A program made the position numbers and the translations under genes. 43,758 nt of DNA from an uncultured Devosia sp. (GTDB taxonomy: Bacteria > Pseudomonadota > Alphaproteobacteria > Rhizobiales > Devosiaceae): NCBI GenBank assembly GCA_946480655.1, contig CAMLKN010000001.1, forward strand, positions 1 through 43,758, read 5' to 3'. Numbering within the stretch: the stretch's first letter is position 1; each line of letters opens with the position of its first letter. Below are positions 1 through 9,352 of the stretch, one piece after another. The notes under the pieces are model-generated. The model searched no databases, had not been told where the DNA came from, and saw only the letters and a program-made list of their open reading frames with translations.

Positions 1-7
1 AGTGAGC

Positions 8-559
8 CTAGGCAAGCGGCCCCAGTTCCGGGCGCTTGGCGCGCCGGTCAGGGAAGAGCGGCACGACATTGTCGGTGTAGCGGCGGGCCGGATGCGGTTC
101 GGGTGAGCGCATGGGTGTGCGGTTGCGGCGCTCGGGACCGCGATAGCCGAAGCCCAGGGCACCCACGACGCTGCGATTGAGCAGGCGCGCCTGCACGCGC
201 TGCAACAGGTGGCGCGGTGACATCGGCTTGACCACGACTTCATCGATGCCAGCGCTGATCGCCTGCTGGCGCATCGGCGGCGTGATGGAGCGCGTCAGCG
301 CGATGACCGGCAGATCCCGCGACACGAAGCTGGGATCGAGGCGGATGGCTTCGACCATCTCATAGGCAGGCCGCCCTTCGCGGTCGAAATCCACCACCAG
401 CATGTCGACCGGGGCGATCCGCATATAGGCGAAGAGTTCGGCCTCGCTGTTGAAGGGACGGACGCGCAGGCGCGAGTCGCCAGCCAGCACCATGGTCAAC
501 AGGGCGCTGAGGGCCTGATTGGCGGCCAATATGGCGATGGTCTTGCCTGGAATGGTCAC
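8..559 (-). CDS. CheY-like receiver-domain protein with C-terminal tail
   Basis: This 183-residue protein has one response-regulator receiver domain (about residues 7-125). A basic, proline-rich tail of about 55 residues follows, with no recognisable output domain. The phospho-acceptor position is D57 in VVDFD, with T89 and K111 (VVVKP) at the usual switch positions. The acidic pair normally found after strand 1 is missing: the stretch reads ILAANQ, so Mg2+ binding and phosphorylation may be impaired. The start is GTG at 557-559, supported by a GGGGGAG ribosome site just upstream. A perfect CtrA-type box lies 19 bases before the start, suggesting cell-cycle control. The family assignment is firm; the partner and role are unknown. 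Confidence 0.85.
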   Translation of the reverse strand: MTIPGKTIAILAANQALSALLTMVLAGDSRLRVRPFNSEAELFAYMRIAPVDMLVVDFDREGRPAYEMVEAIRLDPSFVSRDLPVIALTRSITPPMRQQAISAGIDEVVVKPMSPRHLLQRVQARLLNRSVVGALGFGYRGPERRNRTPMRSPEPHPARRYTDNVVPLFPDRRAKRPELGPLA

Positions 560-577
560 GACTCCCCCGTCTTATCG

Positions 578-593
578 TTAAGGCTTCGTTAAC
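578..593. promoter_or_regulatory. CtrA-type box (TTAA-N7-TTAAC)
   Basis: The sequence matches the full CtrA consensus: TTAA at 578-581, seven bases, then TTAAC at 589-593. It sits 19 bases upstream of the GTG start of the receiver protein at 8-559. CtrA is the cell-cycle master regulator of alphaproteobacteria. No promoter elements were assigned, so activation and repression are both possible. Confidence 0.6.
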
Positions 594-688
594 ATGCCTC
601 AACGGGGGAATGAAGGGTGCGGTTCCGGTTCTCAAGAGAGAAGACGAAGACGGTAAATGCTGGTGGAACTTCGCAAGGAACGCGCAAC

Positions 689-716
689 AAAAAACGGCGG
701 GATCGCTCCCGCCGTT
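689..716 (-). terminator. Rho-independent terminator of sodB
   Basis: On the minus strand a perfect 10-bp stem (AACGGCGGGA pairing with TCCCGCCGTT) with a 4-base loop is followed by six T. It lies 22 bases beyond the sodB stop codon. Confidence 0.92.
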
Positions 717-738
717 GCAACTTCGGAAGACCAGCCGA

Positions 739-1347
739 TCAGGCGGTGGCTTCCTCGAACATCTTTTCCACGTGTTCCCAGTTCACGAGGTTGTCGAACC
801 AAGCTTCGAGATACTTCGGGCGGGCATTGCGGTAGTCGATGTAATAGGAGTGCTCCCACACGTCGACGCCCAGGATCGGCTTGCCGCCATAAACCAGCGG
901 CGATTCGCCGTTGGCGGTCTTGGAAACCTCGAGCTTGCCATTCTTGACGGCGAGCCAAGCCCAGCCCGAACCGAACTGGGTGGTGCCGGCCTGGATGAAA
1001 TCGGCGCGGAACTTGTCGAAACCGCCCAGGTCGCTGTCGATGGCAGCCTGGAGCTTGCCGGGCAGCTTGTTGCCGCCGCCATTGGGCTTCATCCAGTTCC
1101 AGAAGTGGACGTGGTTGTAGTGCTGGCCGGCATTGTTGAAGAGGCCGGCATTCTTGCCGAAGCTTTCCTTGACGATGTCCTCGAGCGGCAGGATTTCGAG
1201 GCCAGAGCCTTCCAGCAGCTTTTCGCCATTGGTGACATAGGCCTGATGATGCTTGTCGTGATGGTATTCAAGCGTTTCGGCCGACATGTAGGGGCCCAGC
1301 GCATCATAGGCATAGGGCAGGGGCGGCAGGGTGAACTTGGTGGACAT
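739..1347 (-). CDS. sodB: Superoxide dismutase, iron type
   Basis: This 202-residue Fe/Mn-family superoxide dismutase converts superoxide to hydrogen peroxide and oxygen. The four metal ligands are visible: H29 (EYHHDKHH), H79 (YNHVHFW), D162 and H166 (DVWEHSYY). The second-sphere glutamine is at Q75 (AGQHYNH), as in iron enzymes, rather than in the GSGW-side position of Mn enzymes, so iron is the likelier metal. No signal peptide is visible, so it is cytoplasmic. The ATG start has a GGAGG site 6 bases upstream. It is a single-gene unit closed by the terminator at 689-716. Confidence 0.96.
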   Translation of the reverse strand: MSTKFTLPPLPYAYDALGPYMSAETLEYHHDKHHQAYVTNGEKLLEGSGLEILPLEDIVKESFGKNAGLFNNAGQHYNHVHFWNWMKPNGGGNKLPGKLQAAIDSDLGGFDKFRADFIQAGTTQFGSGWAWLAVKNGKLEVSKTANGESPLVYGGKPILGVDVWEHSYYIDYRNARPKYLEAWFDNLVNWEHVEKMFEEATA

Positions 1348-1445
1348 GGTAGCCTCCGTTTCGGATCAGATTGACGCTGGGTGAACCGGCTATTCGCCGG
1401 CGGTTATAGGCTTTCGGGCAGTGCGCAACAATGTCGGGAAAGGAA

Positions 1446-3527
1446 CTAACCGTCCAATCCGGCTGACTTTATTGCAAAGGCATAGCACTGGGCGGTTTCC
1501 TTGAGACGGTCGAAGCGGCCGGACGCCCCGGCATGGCCGGCGCCCATATTGGTCTTGAGATACAATGGCGCGTCGCCGCTCTTGGTTGCCCTGAGCTTGG
1601 CCACCCACTTGGCGGGTTCCCAATAGGTGACGCGCGGATCGGTCAGCCCGGCCAGCGCGAAAATCGGCGGATAGGCCTGATCCGAGACGGCCTCATAGGG
1701 GGCATAGGCGGCGATGCGGTTGTAGTCGTCGGGCGAGGCGATGGGATTGCCCCATTCGGGCCATTCGGGCGGGGTGAGGGGAAGCGTGTCGTCGAGCATG
1801 GTGTTGAGCACATCCACGAACGGCACCTGGGCAATGACGCCGCCCCAGAGATCGGGACGGAGATTGGCAATGGCGCCCATCAGCATGCCACCGGCCGAGC
1901 CGCCCTGGGCGACGATCTTGCCCTTCTGCGTGTAGCCGCGCTCGATCAGCATTTCGGCGGCGGCGATGAAGTCGGTGAAGGTGTTGGTCTTGTACTCGCG
2001 ACGGCCCTGCTTGTACCAGCGATAGCCTTTCTCCATGCCGCCACGGATATGGGCGATGGCATAGACGAAGCCGCGATCCACCAGCGACAGGACAGAGACC
2101 GAAAAGCTGGCGGGCATGGACATGCCATAGGCGCCATAGCCGTAGAGCAGGGTGGGGTTGGCGCCGTCGAGCGCAATGCCCTTGCGATAGAGCAGGGTGA
2201 CGGGCACCTGCTCGCCATCCTTGGCGGTGGCAAAGAGGCGCCTTGTCTCATAGTCGGCCGGGTTGTGGCCCGAGGGCACTTCCTGGGTCTTGAGCAGGGT
2301 GCGCTTGCCGGTTTCGAGATCGAGATCGAACAGTTGCTGCGGCGTGGTGGGCGAGGAATAGGTGAGGCGGAAGACTGACGTGTCGAATTCGTAGCCGGTC
2401 GACATGCCGAGCGAATAGGCTTCCTCGGGGAAGGCGACGGTCTCCTCCTTGCCGGTCCTGAGGTCGCGGGCGACGATGCGCGGCAGGCCGTCCTCGCGCT
2501 CGAGACGCAGCATGTGGTTGGCCAGCAGCGCGACATCGAGGATCAGGACGCCCTCCCGATGAGGCACGAGATCAGTCCAGTTCGCCGCGTCTGGTGCGTC
2601 GGCCGAAACGGTGACGATCTTGTAGTCCTCGGCGCCATCGGCATTGGTGCGGATATAGAGCAGGCCGTCGCGCTCATCGATCTCGTATTCGCGGTCCACC
2701 AGACGCGGCGCGACCAGGCGCGGCTCGCCGCCCGTTTCGGCGTCGATCAGCCAGACTTCGCTGGTCTGGTGATCATGCGCGTCGATGATGATGAACTTGT
2801 TTGACAGCGTCTTGCCGACGCCGACAAAGAAGCCGGGATCCTTTTCCTCATAGATGATCGGGTCGCTGGCCTGGTCCGTGCCGAGATCGTGGCGGCGCAC
2901 GCGGAACGGCCGGTGGTTGTCGTCATATTCGGTATAGTAGAGGGCGCGGCTGTCATTGGACCAGACATAGGAGCCGGCCGTGTCCTTGATGACTTCGCCG
3001 CTGTCCTTGCCGGTGGCGAGATCGCGCAGCACGATGTCGTAATATTCTGAACCGGCGCGGTCGGCGGCCCAGGCGAGGGTCTGGTGCGACGGGTCGTGGC
3101 TGGCGCCGGCAAAGCCGAAATAGCTGTCCCCGGCTTCGATATTGCAGTCGAGCAGGATCGATTCCTCGCCGCCTTCTCGGGGTCCGCGGACGATGAGGGG
3201 ATACTGTTTCCCCTCCAGCATGCGGGTATTGTAGGCCCACGGACCATCGGGCGAGGCGACGCCACTATCGTCCTCTTTAATGCGGCCACGGATTTCCTTG
3301 TAGATGGTTTCCTGCAGGTCCGCCGTCGGCTTCTCAAACTCGGCCTCGTAATAGCTGTTCTCGGCTTCGAGATAGGCACGGATCTCGTTGTCCAGCGTCT
3401 CGGGCTTCTGCATCACCTCCTGCCAGTTGTCGGCGCGCAGCCAGGCATAGGGGTCCTCGCGGGTCACGTTGTGATGCGTATGACTGTGGGGGACGCGCTT
3501 GGCGACGGGCGGGGTGGCCTTGGACAT
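1446..3527 (-). CDS. ptrB: Oligopeptidase B (S9 family serine peptidase)
   Basis: A 693-residue S9A-family peptidase that cleaves short peptides after basic residues. It has the N-terminal beta-propeller and C-terminal alpha/beta-hydrolase architecture. The catalytic triad can be placed: S544 in GGSAGG, D630 in TDPRV and H665 in GAGHAG, each 12-13 residues beyond the E. coli PtrB positions. The reading frame stays open a further 36 codons upstream, but ATG at 3525-3527 has a GGAGAG site 5 bases before it and matches the usual family N-terminus, so I chose it. No signal peptide is seen. It diverges from the mrp operon. Confidence 0.93.
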   Translation of the reverse strand: MSKATPPVAKRVPHSHTHHNVTREDPYAWLRADNWQEVMQKPETLDNEIRAYLEAENSYYEAEFEKPTADLQETIYKEIRGRIKEDDSGVASPDGPWAYNTRMLEGKQYPLIVRGPREGGEESILLDCNIEAGDSYFGFAGASHDPSHQTLAWAADRAGSEYYDIVLRDLATGKDSGEVIKDTAGSYVWSNDSRALYYTEYDDNHRPFRVRRHDLGTDQASDPIIYEEKDPGFFVGVGKTLSNKFIIIDAHDHQTSEVWLIDAETGGEPRLVAPRLVDREYEIDERDGLLYIRTNADGAEDYKIVTVSADAPDAANWTDLVPHREGVLILDVALLANHMLRLEREDGLPRIVARDLRTGKEETVAFPEEAYSLGMSTGYEFDTSVFRLTYSSPTTPQQLFDLDLETGKRTLLKTQEVPSGHNPADYETRRLFATAKDGEQVPVTLLYRKGIALDGANPTLLYGYGAYGMSMPASFSVSVLSLVDRGFVYAIAHIRGGMEKGYRWYKQGRREYKTNTFTDFIAAAEMLIERGYTQKGKIVAQGGSAGGMLMGAIANLRPDLWGGVIAQVPFVDVLNTMLDDTLPLTPPEWPEWGNPIASPDDYNRIAAYAPYEAVSDQAYPPIFALAGLTDPRVTYWEPAKWVAKLRATKSGDAPLYLKTNMGAGHAGASGRFDRLKETAQCYAFAIKSAGLDG

Positions 3528-3742
3528 GATCTCTCCGCGGGGAGGCGGCTCCCGGCCGCCAAAAGAAGGTGACAGAGGACATAGGCCGACCGACGCGGCT
3601 TTGCCAGCCCCGGAAATGGTTGAAAACGCATGCACCTATCGTCGCACACGGTCCGATTCCGCTTGTCGCGGGGGCCTCAATCGTTAAGGTCGCTCGCCAT
3701 AATCGATACTGAATCGCTGATCGGCGAGAGAGGAGTGCAGCA

Positions 3743-6160
3743 TTGGGGCCGACCCTTGATGCAGGCATAGGGCTAGTTGCCGTTGCGCCTTTCGTGGCTG
3801 CCATGCTGGCTCCATTCATCCATCGTTTTGCCGGCGCCCTTGCGGGCTGGATCCTGGCCATCGTGCCCGCCAGCATTTTCGTGTTCCTGCTCGGCTTTGC
3901 CGAGACAGTGACCGGCGGCGGAACAGTGGCCAGCTCGCTTCAATGGATTCCCGCCTATGGCATCAACCTGTCCTTCTTCGTGGATGGACTGAGCCTCATT
4001 TTCGCGCTCACCATTTCTGGCGTGGGCACGCTGATCATTCTTTATTCCGGCGCCTATCTTGCGGGCCACCACCACCAAGGCCGGTTCCTTGCCTTCATGC
4101 TCGCCTTCATGGGCGCCATGCTGGGCCTGGTCCTCGCCGACAGCCTGCTCGTGCTATTCCTCTTCTGGGAACTGACCTCGGTCACCTCCTTCCTGCTGAT
4201 CGGTTTTGATCACACACGGCAGGCAGCCCGGCGCGGCGCCATCCAGGCGCTGGTCATCACCAATATTGGGGGCATGTTCCTGCTGGCCGGAGCTATCCTG
4301 GTGCAGCAATTGGCTGGGTCCTGGGACATGAGTGGTGTCCGCGAAATGGGCGAAGTCCTGCGCGGGAACGGCCTCTACCTGCTGGTGCTGATCTGTTTCC
4401 TCGGCGCAGCTTTTACCAAGTCAGCGCAGTTCCCGCTGCATTTCTGGTTGCCCAATGCCATGGAGGCGCCGACCCCGGTTTCGGCATTCCTGCATTCGGC
4501 CACCATGGTGCAGGCGGGCGTCTATCTGCTCGCGCGCATGACCCCGTCACTGGGCGGCACGGATGTTTGGACCGGTGTGCTGGTCACCTTCGGCGGCTTG
4601 ACCCTCATCTGGGGGGCGCTGGGTGCGCTCAAGGAAACCGATCTCAAGCAAATCCTGGCCCAGACCACGATCGCCTCACTCGGCCTACTGGTCCTGCTGA
4701 TTGGGCTTGGCAGCACTTATGCCATTGCGGGCATGGTGGTCTATTTCGTCGCCCACGCCTTCTACAAGGCAGGCCTGTTCATGGTGGCAGGGGCCATCGA
4801 CCACGAGGCGGGGACGCGTGAAATAACCGCCCTGAGAGGGCTGGCCGACAAGATGCCGGTGACCTTCATCGGGGCCGCATTGGCGGCGCTTTCCATGGTG
4901 GGCCTGCCGCTGACAGTGGGCTATTTCGCCAAGGAAGAAATGTATCTGGGGCTGCTGGGCGGCGATTGGATCGCCTGGCTGGTATTGGCCGTGCTGGTCG
5001 CCGGCAATGCGATGCTGGCCGGCGTGGCCTTGCTGGTCATGATCCGGCCATTCCTCGGTGAGGCCGTGCCGACGCCAAAAACACCGCATGAGGCGCCCAT
5101 TGCTATGCTGGCCGGGCCTATCCTGCTGGGCGCAGCCGGGATCGTGGCTGGCATTTTGCCCGATTGGCTCGGCCATGACGTGCTGGCGCCGGGTGCCTCG
5201 GCCATACTGGGCCGTGAGGTGGAAAGTCATCTGACGCTGGCCCTCGACATCGCATCGCCGCTGTTCTGGCTTTCCGCGCTGACCTGGCTACTGGGCGTCG
5301 TGATCTATCGGCAAGCTGACCAGATCCGGACGGTGCTACGTCGCTTCTCCAATCGGCTGGGCTGGACGGCGGATACGGTTTTCGATGCCGTGATGTTTGG
5401 CCTCATCCGCTTCTCCGGCGGCGTGACGCGGTTCCTGCATCACGGCCAGCTCGAATTTTACCTGGTCATCGTCTTCGCCGCTATGGCCGCTGCCATGTTC
5501 GGGCCGATGTTGGCATGGGGTGGCTTTGACTGGATGGTGCCGGTAGCCGAGCTTGGCGATTGGAATCAGCGGCTGAGCCTGCCCTCGCTGGAAATCTATG
5601 AGTGGGGTATTTTCGGGCTCGCCGTGCTGGGCCTGATCGCCGTGCTGGTGGCCCAGTCGCGGCTCATCGCCATCCTGTCGCTGGGTGTACAGGGCACTGC
5701 CGTAGCCCTGATTTTCCTGCTGTTCGGCGCACCGGACCTGGCTTTCACGCAGTTCATGGTGGAAATCCTGTCCGTCGTGATCCTAACTTTCGTGATGACG
5801 CGTTTGAAACTCGACCAGCGCGATCACCGGCCCTTCGAGGACTGGGCGCGTGACGGTACCCTGGCGGCGGTTTGCGGACTGGGCGTGAGCCTGCTGCTCA
5901 TGCTGGTGCTCACCGGCACGCTCGATACGCGCCTTTCGGATTTCTTCACCGCCACGAGCGTACCGATCGCCCACGGGCACAATATCGTCAACGTCATCCT
6001 GGTCGACTATCGCGGCTTCGATACCTTGGGTGAAATCGCCGTGGTGATGGGCGCGGGCATGGCCATCCTGGCGCTGCTCAGGCGGCAAAAAAGGCTCCCA
6101 CCGGTGCCCGAGCCCAGCCAGCCCAGAGCGGCGCGCAAACCGCGGAAGGGCACGGCATGA
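3743..6160 (+). CDS. mrpA: Mrp Na+/H+ antiporter subunit A
   Basis: This 805-residue membrane protein is the largest subunit of the multi-subunit Mrp/Mnh/Pha cation-proton antiporter and is homologous to NuoL of complex I. The core proton-channel residues are E143 in the helix FLFWELTSV, K226 in FTKSAQFPLHFW, H338 and K342 in HAFYKAG. The C-terminal third carries the DUF4040/MrpB-like extension (GAPDLAFTQFMVE) normal for subunit A. The start appears to be TTG at 3743, preceded by AGAGGAG; no ATG fits as well. The stop overlaps the mrpB start (ATGA), so the two are translationally coupled. The operon exports Na+ and helps in alkaline or saline conditions. Confidence 0.95.
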   Translation: MGPTLDAGIGLVAVAPFVAAMLAPFIHRFAGALAGWILAIVPASIFVFLLGFAETVTGGGTVASSLQWIPAYGINLSFFVDGLSLIFALTISGVGTLIILYSGAYLAGHHHQGRFLAFMLAFMGAMLGLVLADSLLVLFLFWELTSVTSFLLIGFDHTRQAARRGAIQALVITNIGGMFLLAGAILVQQLAGSWDMSGVREMGEVLRGNGLYLLVLICFLGAAFTKSAQFPLHFWLPNAMEAPTPVSAFLHSATMVQAGVYLLARMTPSLGGTDVWTGVLVTFGGLTLIWGALGALKETDLKQILAQTTIASLGLLVLLIGLGSTYAIAGMVVYFVAHAFYKAGLFMVAGAIDHEAGTREITALRGLADKMPVTFIGAALAALSMVGLPLTVGYFAKEEMYLGLLGGDWIAWLVLAVLVAGNAMLAGVALLVMIRPFLGEAVPTPKTPHEAPIAMLAGPILLGAAGIVAGILPDWLGHDVLAPGASAILGREVESHLTLALDIASPLFWLSALTWLLGVVIYRQADQIRTVLRRFSNRLGWTADTVFDAVMFGLIRFSGGVTRFLHHGQLEFYLVIVFAAMAAAMFGPMLAWGGFDWMVPVAELGDWNQRLSLPSLEIYEWGIFGLAVLGLIAVLVAQSRLIAILSLGVQGTAVALIFLLFGAPDLAFTQFMVEILSVVILTFVMTRLKLDQRDHRPFEDWARDGTLAAVCGLGVSLLLMLVLTGTLDTRLSDFFTATSVPIAHGHNIVNVILVDYRGFDTLGEIAVVMGAGMAILALLRRQKRLPPVPEPSQPRAARKPRKGTA

Positions 6161-6582
6161 ATACGGTCATCTTCCGCACCCTGGCGCCGCTGATCGTCGC
6201 CACCATGCTGGTGTTCTCGGTCTATGTCTGCCTGCGGGGCCACAACGAACCCGGTGGCGGCTTTATCGGCGGGCTGATCGCCGCGGCCTCCATCGCTGTC
6301 TTCGGCATGGCCGCTGGCGTGCGCGCCGTGCGCCGAGCCCTGCATGTCGACCCGATGGCCATTGCCGGCTTCGGCGTGGTTCTGGCCGGCCTTTCAGGGC
6401 TCCTGAGCCTCTTCACAGGGTCGCCGTTCATGACCAGCATCTGGCTCTATGTCAGCTTGGGAAACAGCGAGATCCCGCTTTCCACCCCGATGTTCTTCGA
6501 CATCGGGGTCTACTGCGTCGTCTTCGGCACGCTCTCGGCCATAGCGCTCTCACTCGAAAGCGACCGCGAGGAGGATCTGTAG
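6157..6582 (+). CDS. mrpB: Mrp Na+/H+ antiporter subunit B
   Basis: A 141-residue membrane protein of the MnhB family (PF04039) with four predicted helices. It carries the characteristic GHNEPGGGFIGGL loop near residue 30. It is a separate gene here, in addition to the MrpB-like tail of MrpA. It starts inside the mrpA stop codon, and its own stop directly abuts the mrpC start, so translation of the three should be coupled. The subunit is required for assembly of the antiporter. Confidence 0.94.
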   Translation: MNTVIFRTLAPLIVATMLVFSVYVCLRGHNEPGGGFIGGLIAAASIAVFGMAAGVRAVRRALHVDPMAIAGFGVVLAGLSGLLSLFTGSPFMTSIWLYVSLGNSEIPLSTPMFFDIGVYCVVFGTLSAIALSLESDREEDL

Positions 6583-6960
6583 ATGGACTATGTGCTGGCG
6601 GCCCTGGTGGGCCTGTTCATCGCCATCGGCACCTACCTGCTGCTGTCGCGCTCGGTGATCCGAATGCTGATCGGCCTCACCATTTTCGGCAATGGCGTCA
6701 ACCTGCTCATCTTCACCGCCGGGCGCGTCACCCAGGCGGTGGCGCCGATCGTGCCCGAAGGGCTCGAAGTGCCCGAGGGATCCATCGCCAACCCGCTGCC
6801 GCAGGCGCTGATCCTGACCGCCATCGTCATCGGCTTTTCCATGTTTGCTTTCCTGTTGGTGCTGGCCTTCCGCGCCTATCAGAGCCTGGATGCCGACAAT
6901 ACCGACACCATGCGGCTGGCCGAGCCCGAACGCTCGCCCAACCCACCGCTGAGCTACTGA
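6583..6960 (+). CDS. mrpC: Mrp Na+/H+ antiporter subunit C
   Basis: A 125-residue NuoK-like membrane protein (PF00420) with three transmembrane helices. The family motif IGLTIFGNGVNLLIF is near residue 31. The last 25 residues are hydrophilic. There is no gap to mrpB, and mrpD begins three bases after the stop. It is expected to form part of the ion-translocating core together with subunits A and D. Confidence 0.94.
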   Translation: MDYVLAALVGLFIAIGTYLLLSRSVIRMLIGLTIFGNGVNLLIFTAGRVTQAVAPIVPEGLEVPEGSIANPLPQALILTAIVIGFSMFAFLLVLAFRAYQSLDADNTDTMRLAEPERSPNPPLSY

Positions 6961-6963
6961 CCC

Positions 6964-8571
6964 ATGGCCACACCCGCCCCCACGACCGAAACGCCCTTCG
7001 GCCTGCTTGAGGCCGTGACTCCGGCCGGTGACTGGGTGATCGTGCTGCCCATTGCCCTGGCCCTGATGGGTGCGGCCGGCCTTCTGATGTTCCGGCGGAG
7101 CAATGGCACGCCCCTGGTTGGTGCACTGGTCGTGGTCGCCGGCATCATGGCCTGCGAGATTGCGCTGCTTCTCGAGGTTATCGCACACGGCCCCGTCAGC
7201 ATGACCATGGGCCGCTGGCTGCCGCCCTTCGGCATCAGCCTGACCGTGGACCTGTTCGGCGCCAGCTTCGCCCTCGCGGCCGCCATCGTGACCCTGGTCG
7301 TGCTGCTTTATGCCGAAATCGACCGCGCCGATGCGGACGGACGCGACGCGTTCCATTCCATGGTGCTGCTGCTCCTGGCAGGGGTGACCGGGGCTTTCCT
7401 CACGGGCGACCTCTTCAACCTCTATGTGTGGTTCGAGGTGATGCTGATCGCGTCCTTCGGGCTGATCGTCCAGGGCAACCGGCCGATGCAGCTCGATGGT
7501 GCGGTCAAGTATGGGTTCCTCAACTTCCTCGCCACCACCTTCTTCCTGCTCGCCCTTGGCCTGCTCTATGGCCTGCTCGGTACGCTCAACATGTCCGACA
7601 TCATGCGCGTGGCGCCGTCGGCAAATCCGGCCGCCATGGCGGGAGTCGCGGCGCTGCTGATGCTCGCCTTCGGGATGAAGGCGGCGGCCTTCCCGGTCAA
7701 TGCCTGGCTGCCGGCCTCCTATCACACACCGTCAGCCGCGGTTTCGGCCTTGTTTGCCGGGCTTCTCACCAAGGTCGGTGCTTATGCCCTGCTGCGCGCC
7801 CTGGTGGCGGTGCTGCCAGCCAGCCGAGACCTGCTGGAGCCCGCCCTGGCCATCATTGCCATTGCCACACTCGTCATCGCGCCGCTCGGCGCCATTGCAG
7901 AAACCAACCTGCGCCGGGCCATCGGCTTCGTCGTCATCGGCGGAATCGGTGCAGTCATGGCAGGGCTCGCCATGCCTTCGCTCACCGGCATTTCGGGGTC
8001 GGGGCTCTACATCTTTCACGCCATCCTAACCATGACGGCGCTCTACATGGTCGCCGGCTTGATCGAGAAGCGCACGGGGGTGGCCGACACACGGCAGATG
8101 GGCGGCCTCTATGCCGCCAGTGCCCCGATCTCGATCCTGTTCCTTGTTCTGGTATTGGCGGCGGCCGGTGTGCCGCCTTTCCTGGGCTTCTGGCCCAAGC
8201 TGCTGCTGCTGCAGGCGGGTCTCGCTGAGGGCGTCACCGACGCCTCGCCCACCTGGCGCGGCGTCGCCATGACGATCGCCCTGATAGTCAACGCGGTGCT
8301 CACCCTGATCGCGGGAACGCGGCTCTGGGCCCATGTCTTCTGGCGCCCCGGCCCGGAGGGTCCGGCCGGGGAGCATGCTCGGGCTTCGCTTGTGACCTTG
8401 GACCGCCGCGGCCGGGTCGGTTTCGGCGCGGCGGCCGTCCTGGTGGCGGGCATCGTGGTGGTCGGGCTCTGGCCCGGACCCCTCATGGAGATGATCAACG
8501 CTGGTGCCAATGACATTGCCGATCCATCCCGCTATGTCGCCGCCACCGGCCTGGCGGAGGAAGGGCTATGA
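6964..8571 (+). CDS. mrpD: Mrp Na+/H+ antiporter subunit D
   Basis: A 535-residue NuoM/NuoN-like subunit of the Mrp complex with about 14 transmembrane helices (proton_antipo_M, PF00361). Conserved charges in the membrane are present: E158 in YVWFEVML, K239 in FGMKAAAFPVNAWLP and K270 in LLTKVGAYALLR. It overlaps mrpE by four bases (ATGA). The start ATG at 6964 has only a weak ribosome site, in keeping with coupling to mrpC just upstream. Confidence 0.95.
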   Translation: MATPAPTTETPFGLLEAVTPAGDWVIVLPIALALMGAAGLLMFRRSNGTPLVGALVVVAGIMACEIALLLEVIAHGPVSMTMGRWLPPFGISLTVDLFGASFALAAAIVTLVVLLYAEIDRADADGRDAFHSMVLLLLAGVTGAFLTGDLFNLYVWFEVMLIASFGLIVQGNRPMQLDGAVKYGFLNFLATTFFLLALGLLYGLLGTLNMSDIMRVAPSANPAAMAGVAALLMLAFGMKAAAFPVNAWLPASYHTPSAAVSALFAGLLTKVGAYALLRALVAVLPASRDLLEPALAIIAIATLVIAPLGAIAETNLRRAIGFVVIGGIGAVMAGLAMPSLTGISGSGLYIFHAILTMTALYMVAGLIEKRTGVADTRQMGGLYAASAPISILFLVLVLAAAGVPPFLGFWPKLLLLQAGLAEGVTDASPTWRGVAMTIALIVNAVLTLIAGTRLWAHVFWRPGPEGPAGEHARASLVTLDRRGRVGFGAAAVLVAGIVVVGLWPGPLMEMINAGANDIADPSRYVAATGLAEEGL

Positions 8572-9047
8572 GCACGGCATTTCTTGTCGTCATCCTGGCG
8601 CTGATCTGGGCGGGGATATCGGGCAATTTCACCGGTCTCAACCTGCTGTTCGGCGGGTTGATCGGCGCAGTGGCCGTGCTGGTGCTGCGCGAGGCCCTGG
8701 CGGGGCCGCGGTCGTCGCGCCGAATCCGGCGTGTGCTGTCGCTGGCGATCCTGTTTCTCTACGAACTCATGGCCAGCGCCGTGCGCGTCGCCCTCGTGGT
8801 GGTCCGGCCCGACATGTCCAAGGCGGTGCGCCCCGCCATCGTAGCTGTGCCACTTTCAGTCAAGTCCGAGGCGGAAATCACGCTGCTCGCCAATCTGATC
8901 ACCCTGACGCCCGGTACGCTGAGCGTCGACGTTTCGGCTGACAAGTCAGTGCTCTATGTCCATGCCCTGTACATGGACGATCGCGATGCCATGATCGCCG
9001 ATATTGCCAATGGCTTCGAAAAGAAGATCAGGGAGGTCTTCGAATGA
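8568..9047 (+). CDS. mrpE: Mrp Na+/H+ antiporter subunit E
   Basis: A 159-residue subunit of the MNHE family (PF01899). Two or three N-terminal membrane helices are followed by a cytoplasmic domain. The conserved stretch [18 protein letters not shown] is visible around residues 104-121. It overlaps both neighbours by four bases. In studied systems subunit E helps stabilise the complex rather than transporting ions itself. Confidence 0.93.
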   Translation: MSTAFLVVILALIWAGISGNFTGLNLLFGGLIGAVAVLVLREALAGPRSSRRIRRVLSLAILFLYELMASAVRVALVVVRPDMSKAVRPAIVAVPLSVKSEAEITLLANLITLTPGTLSVDVSADKSVLYVHALYMDDRDAMIADIANGFEKKIREVFE

Positions 9048-9352
9048 GCCCGGAAACATTCATCGACTGGTCGACACTGATCTCTCTGGTCCTTCTGGGG
9101 CTGGCGCTGCTGGTTTCCTTGGTCCGCATTGTTCTGGGGCCCACATTGTCGGACCGTATCCTGGCGCTCGATTTGCTGACCGTGGTGGCCATGGGCTTCG
9201 TCGGTGCCATTGCGATACGCACTGGTCTATGGCTCTACCTCGATATTGCCATTGCGCTGGCGCTGCTGGGATTCCTCGCTACGGTGGCCCTCGCTCGCTA
9301 CATCCTGTTGCGCGGGGCGCGGGGCGACACCGTGGCAGAGGGAGGTAACTGA
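9044..9352 (+). CDS. mrpF: Mrp Na+/H+ antiporter subunit F
   Basis: A 102-residue membrane protein of the MrpF/PhaF family (PF04066) with three helices. The hallmark GPTLSDRILALDLL segment is near residues 29-42. A strong GGAGG just before its stop probably serves mrpG. It overlaps mrpE by four bases and mrpG by one base (TGATG). Confidence 0.93.
   Translation: MSPETFIDWSTLISLVLLGLALLVSLVRIVLGPTLSDRILALDLLTVVAMGFVGAIAIRTGLWLYLDIAIALALLGFLATVALARYILLRGARGDTVAEGGN

Noticed and set aside
6550..7725. A 391-codon minus-strand frame opposite mrpC and mrpD
   Set aside because: It is antisense to the Mrp operon, with histidine- and glutamine-rich composition typical of a shadow.
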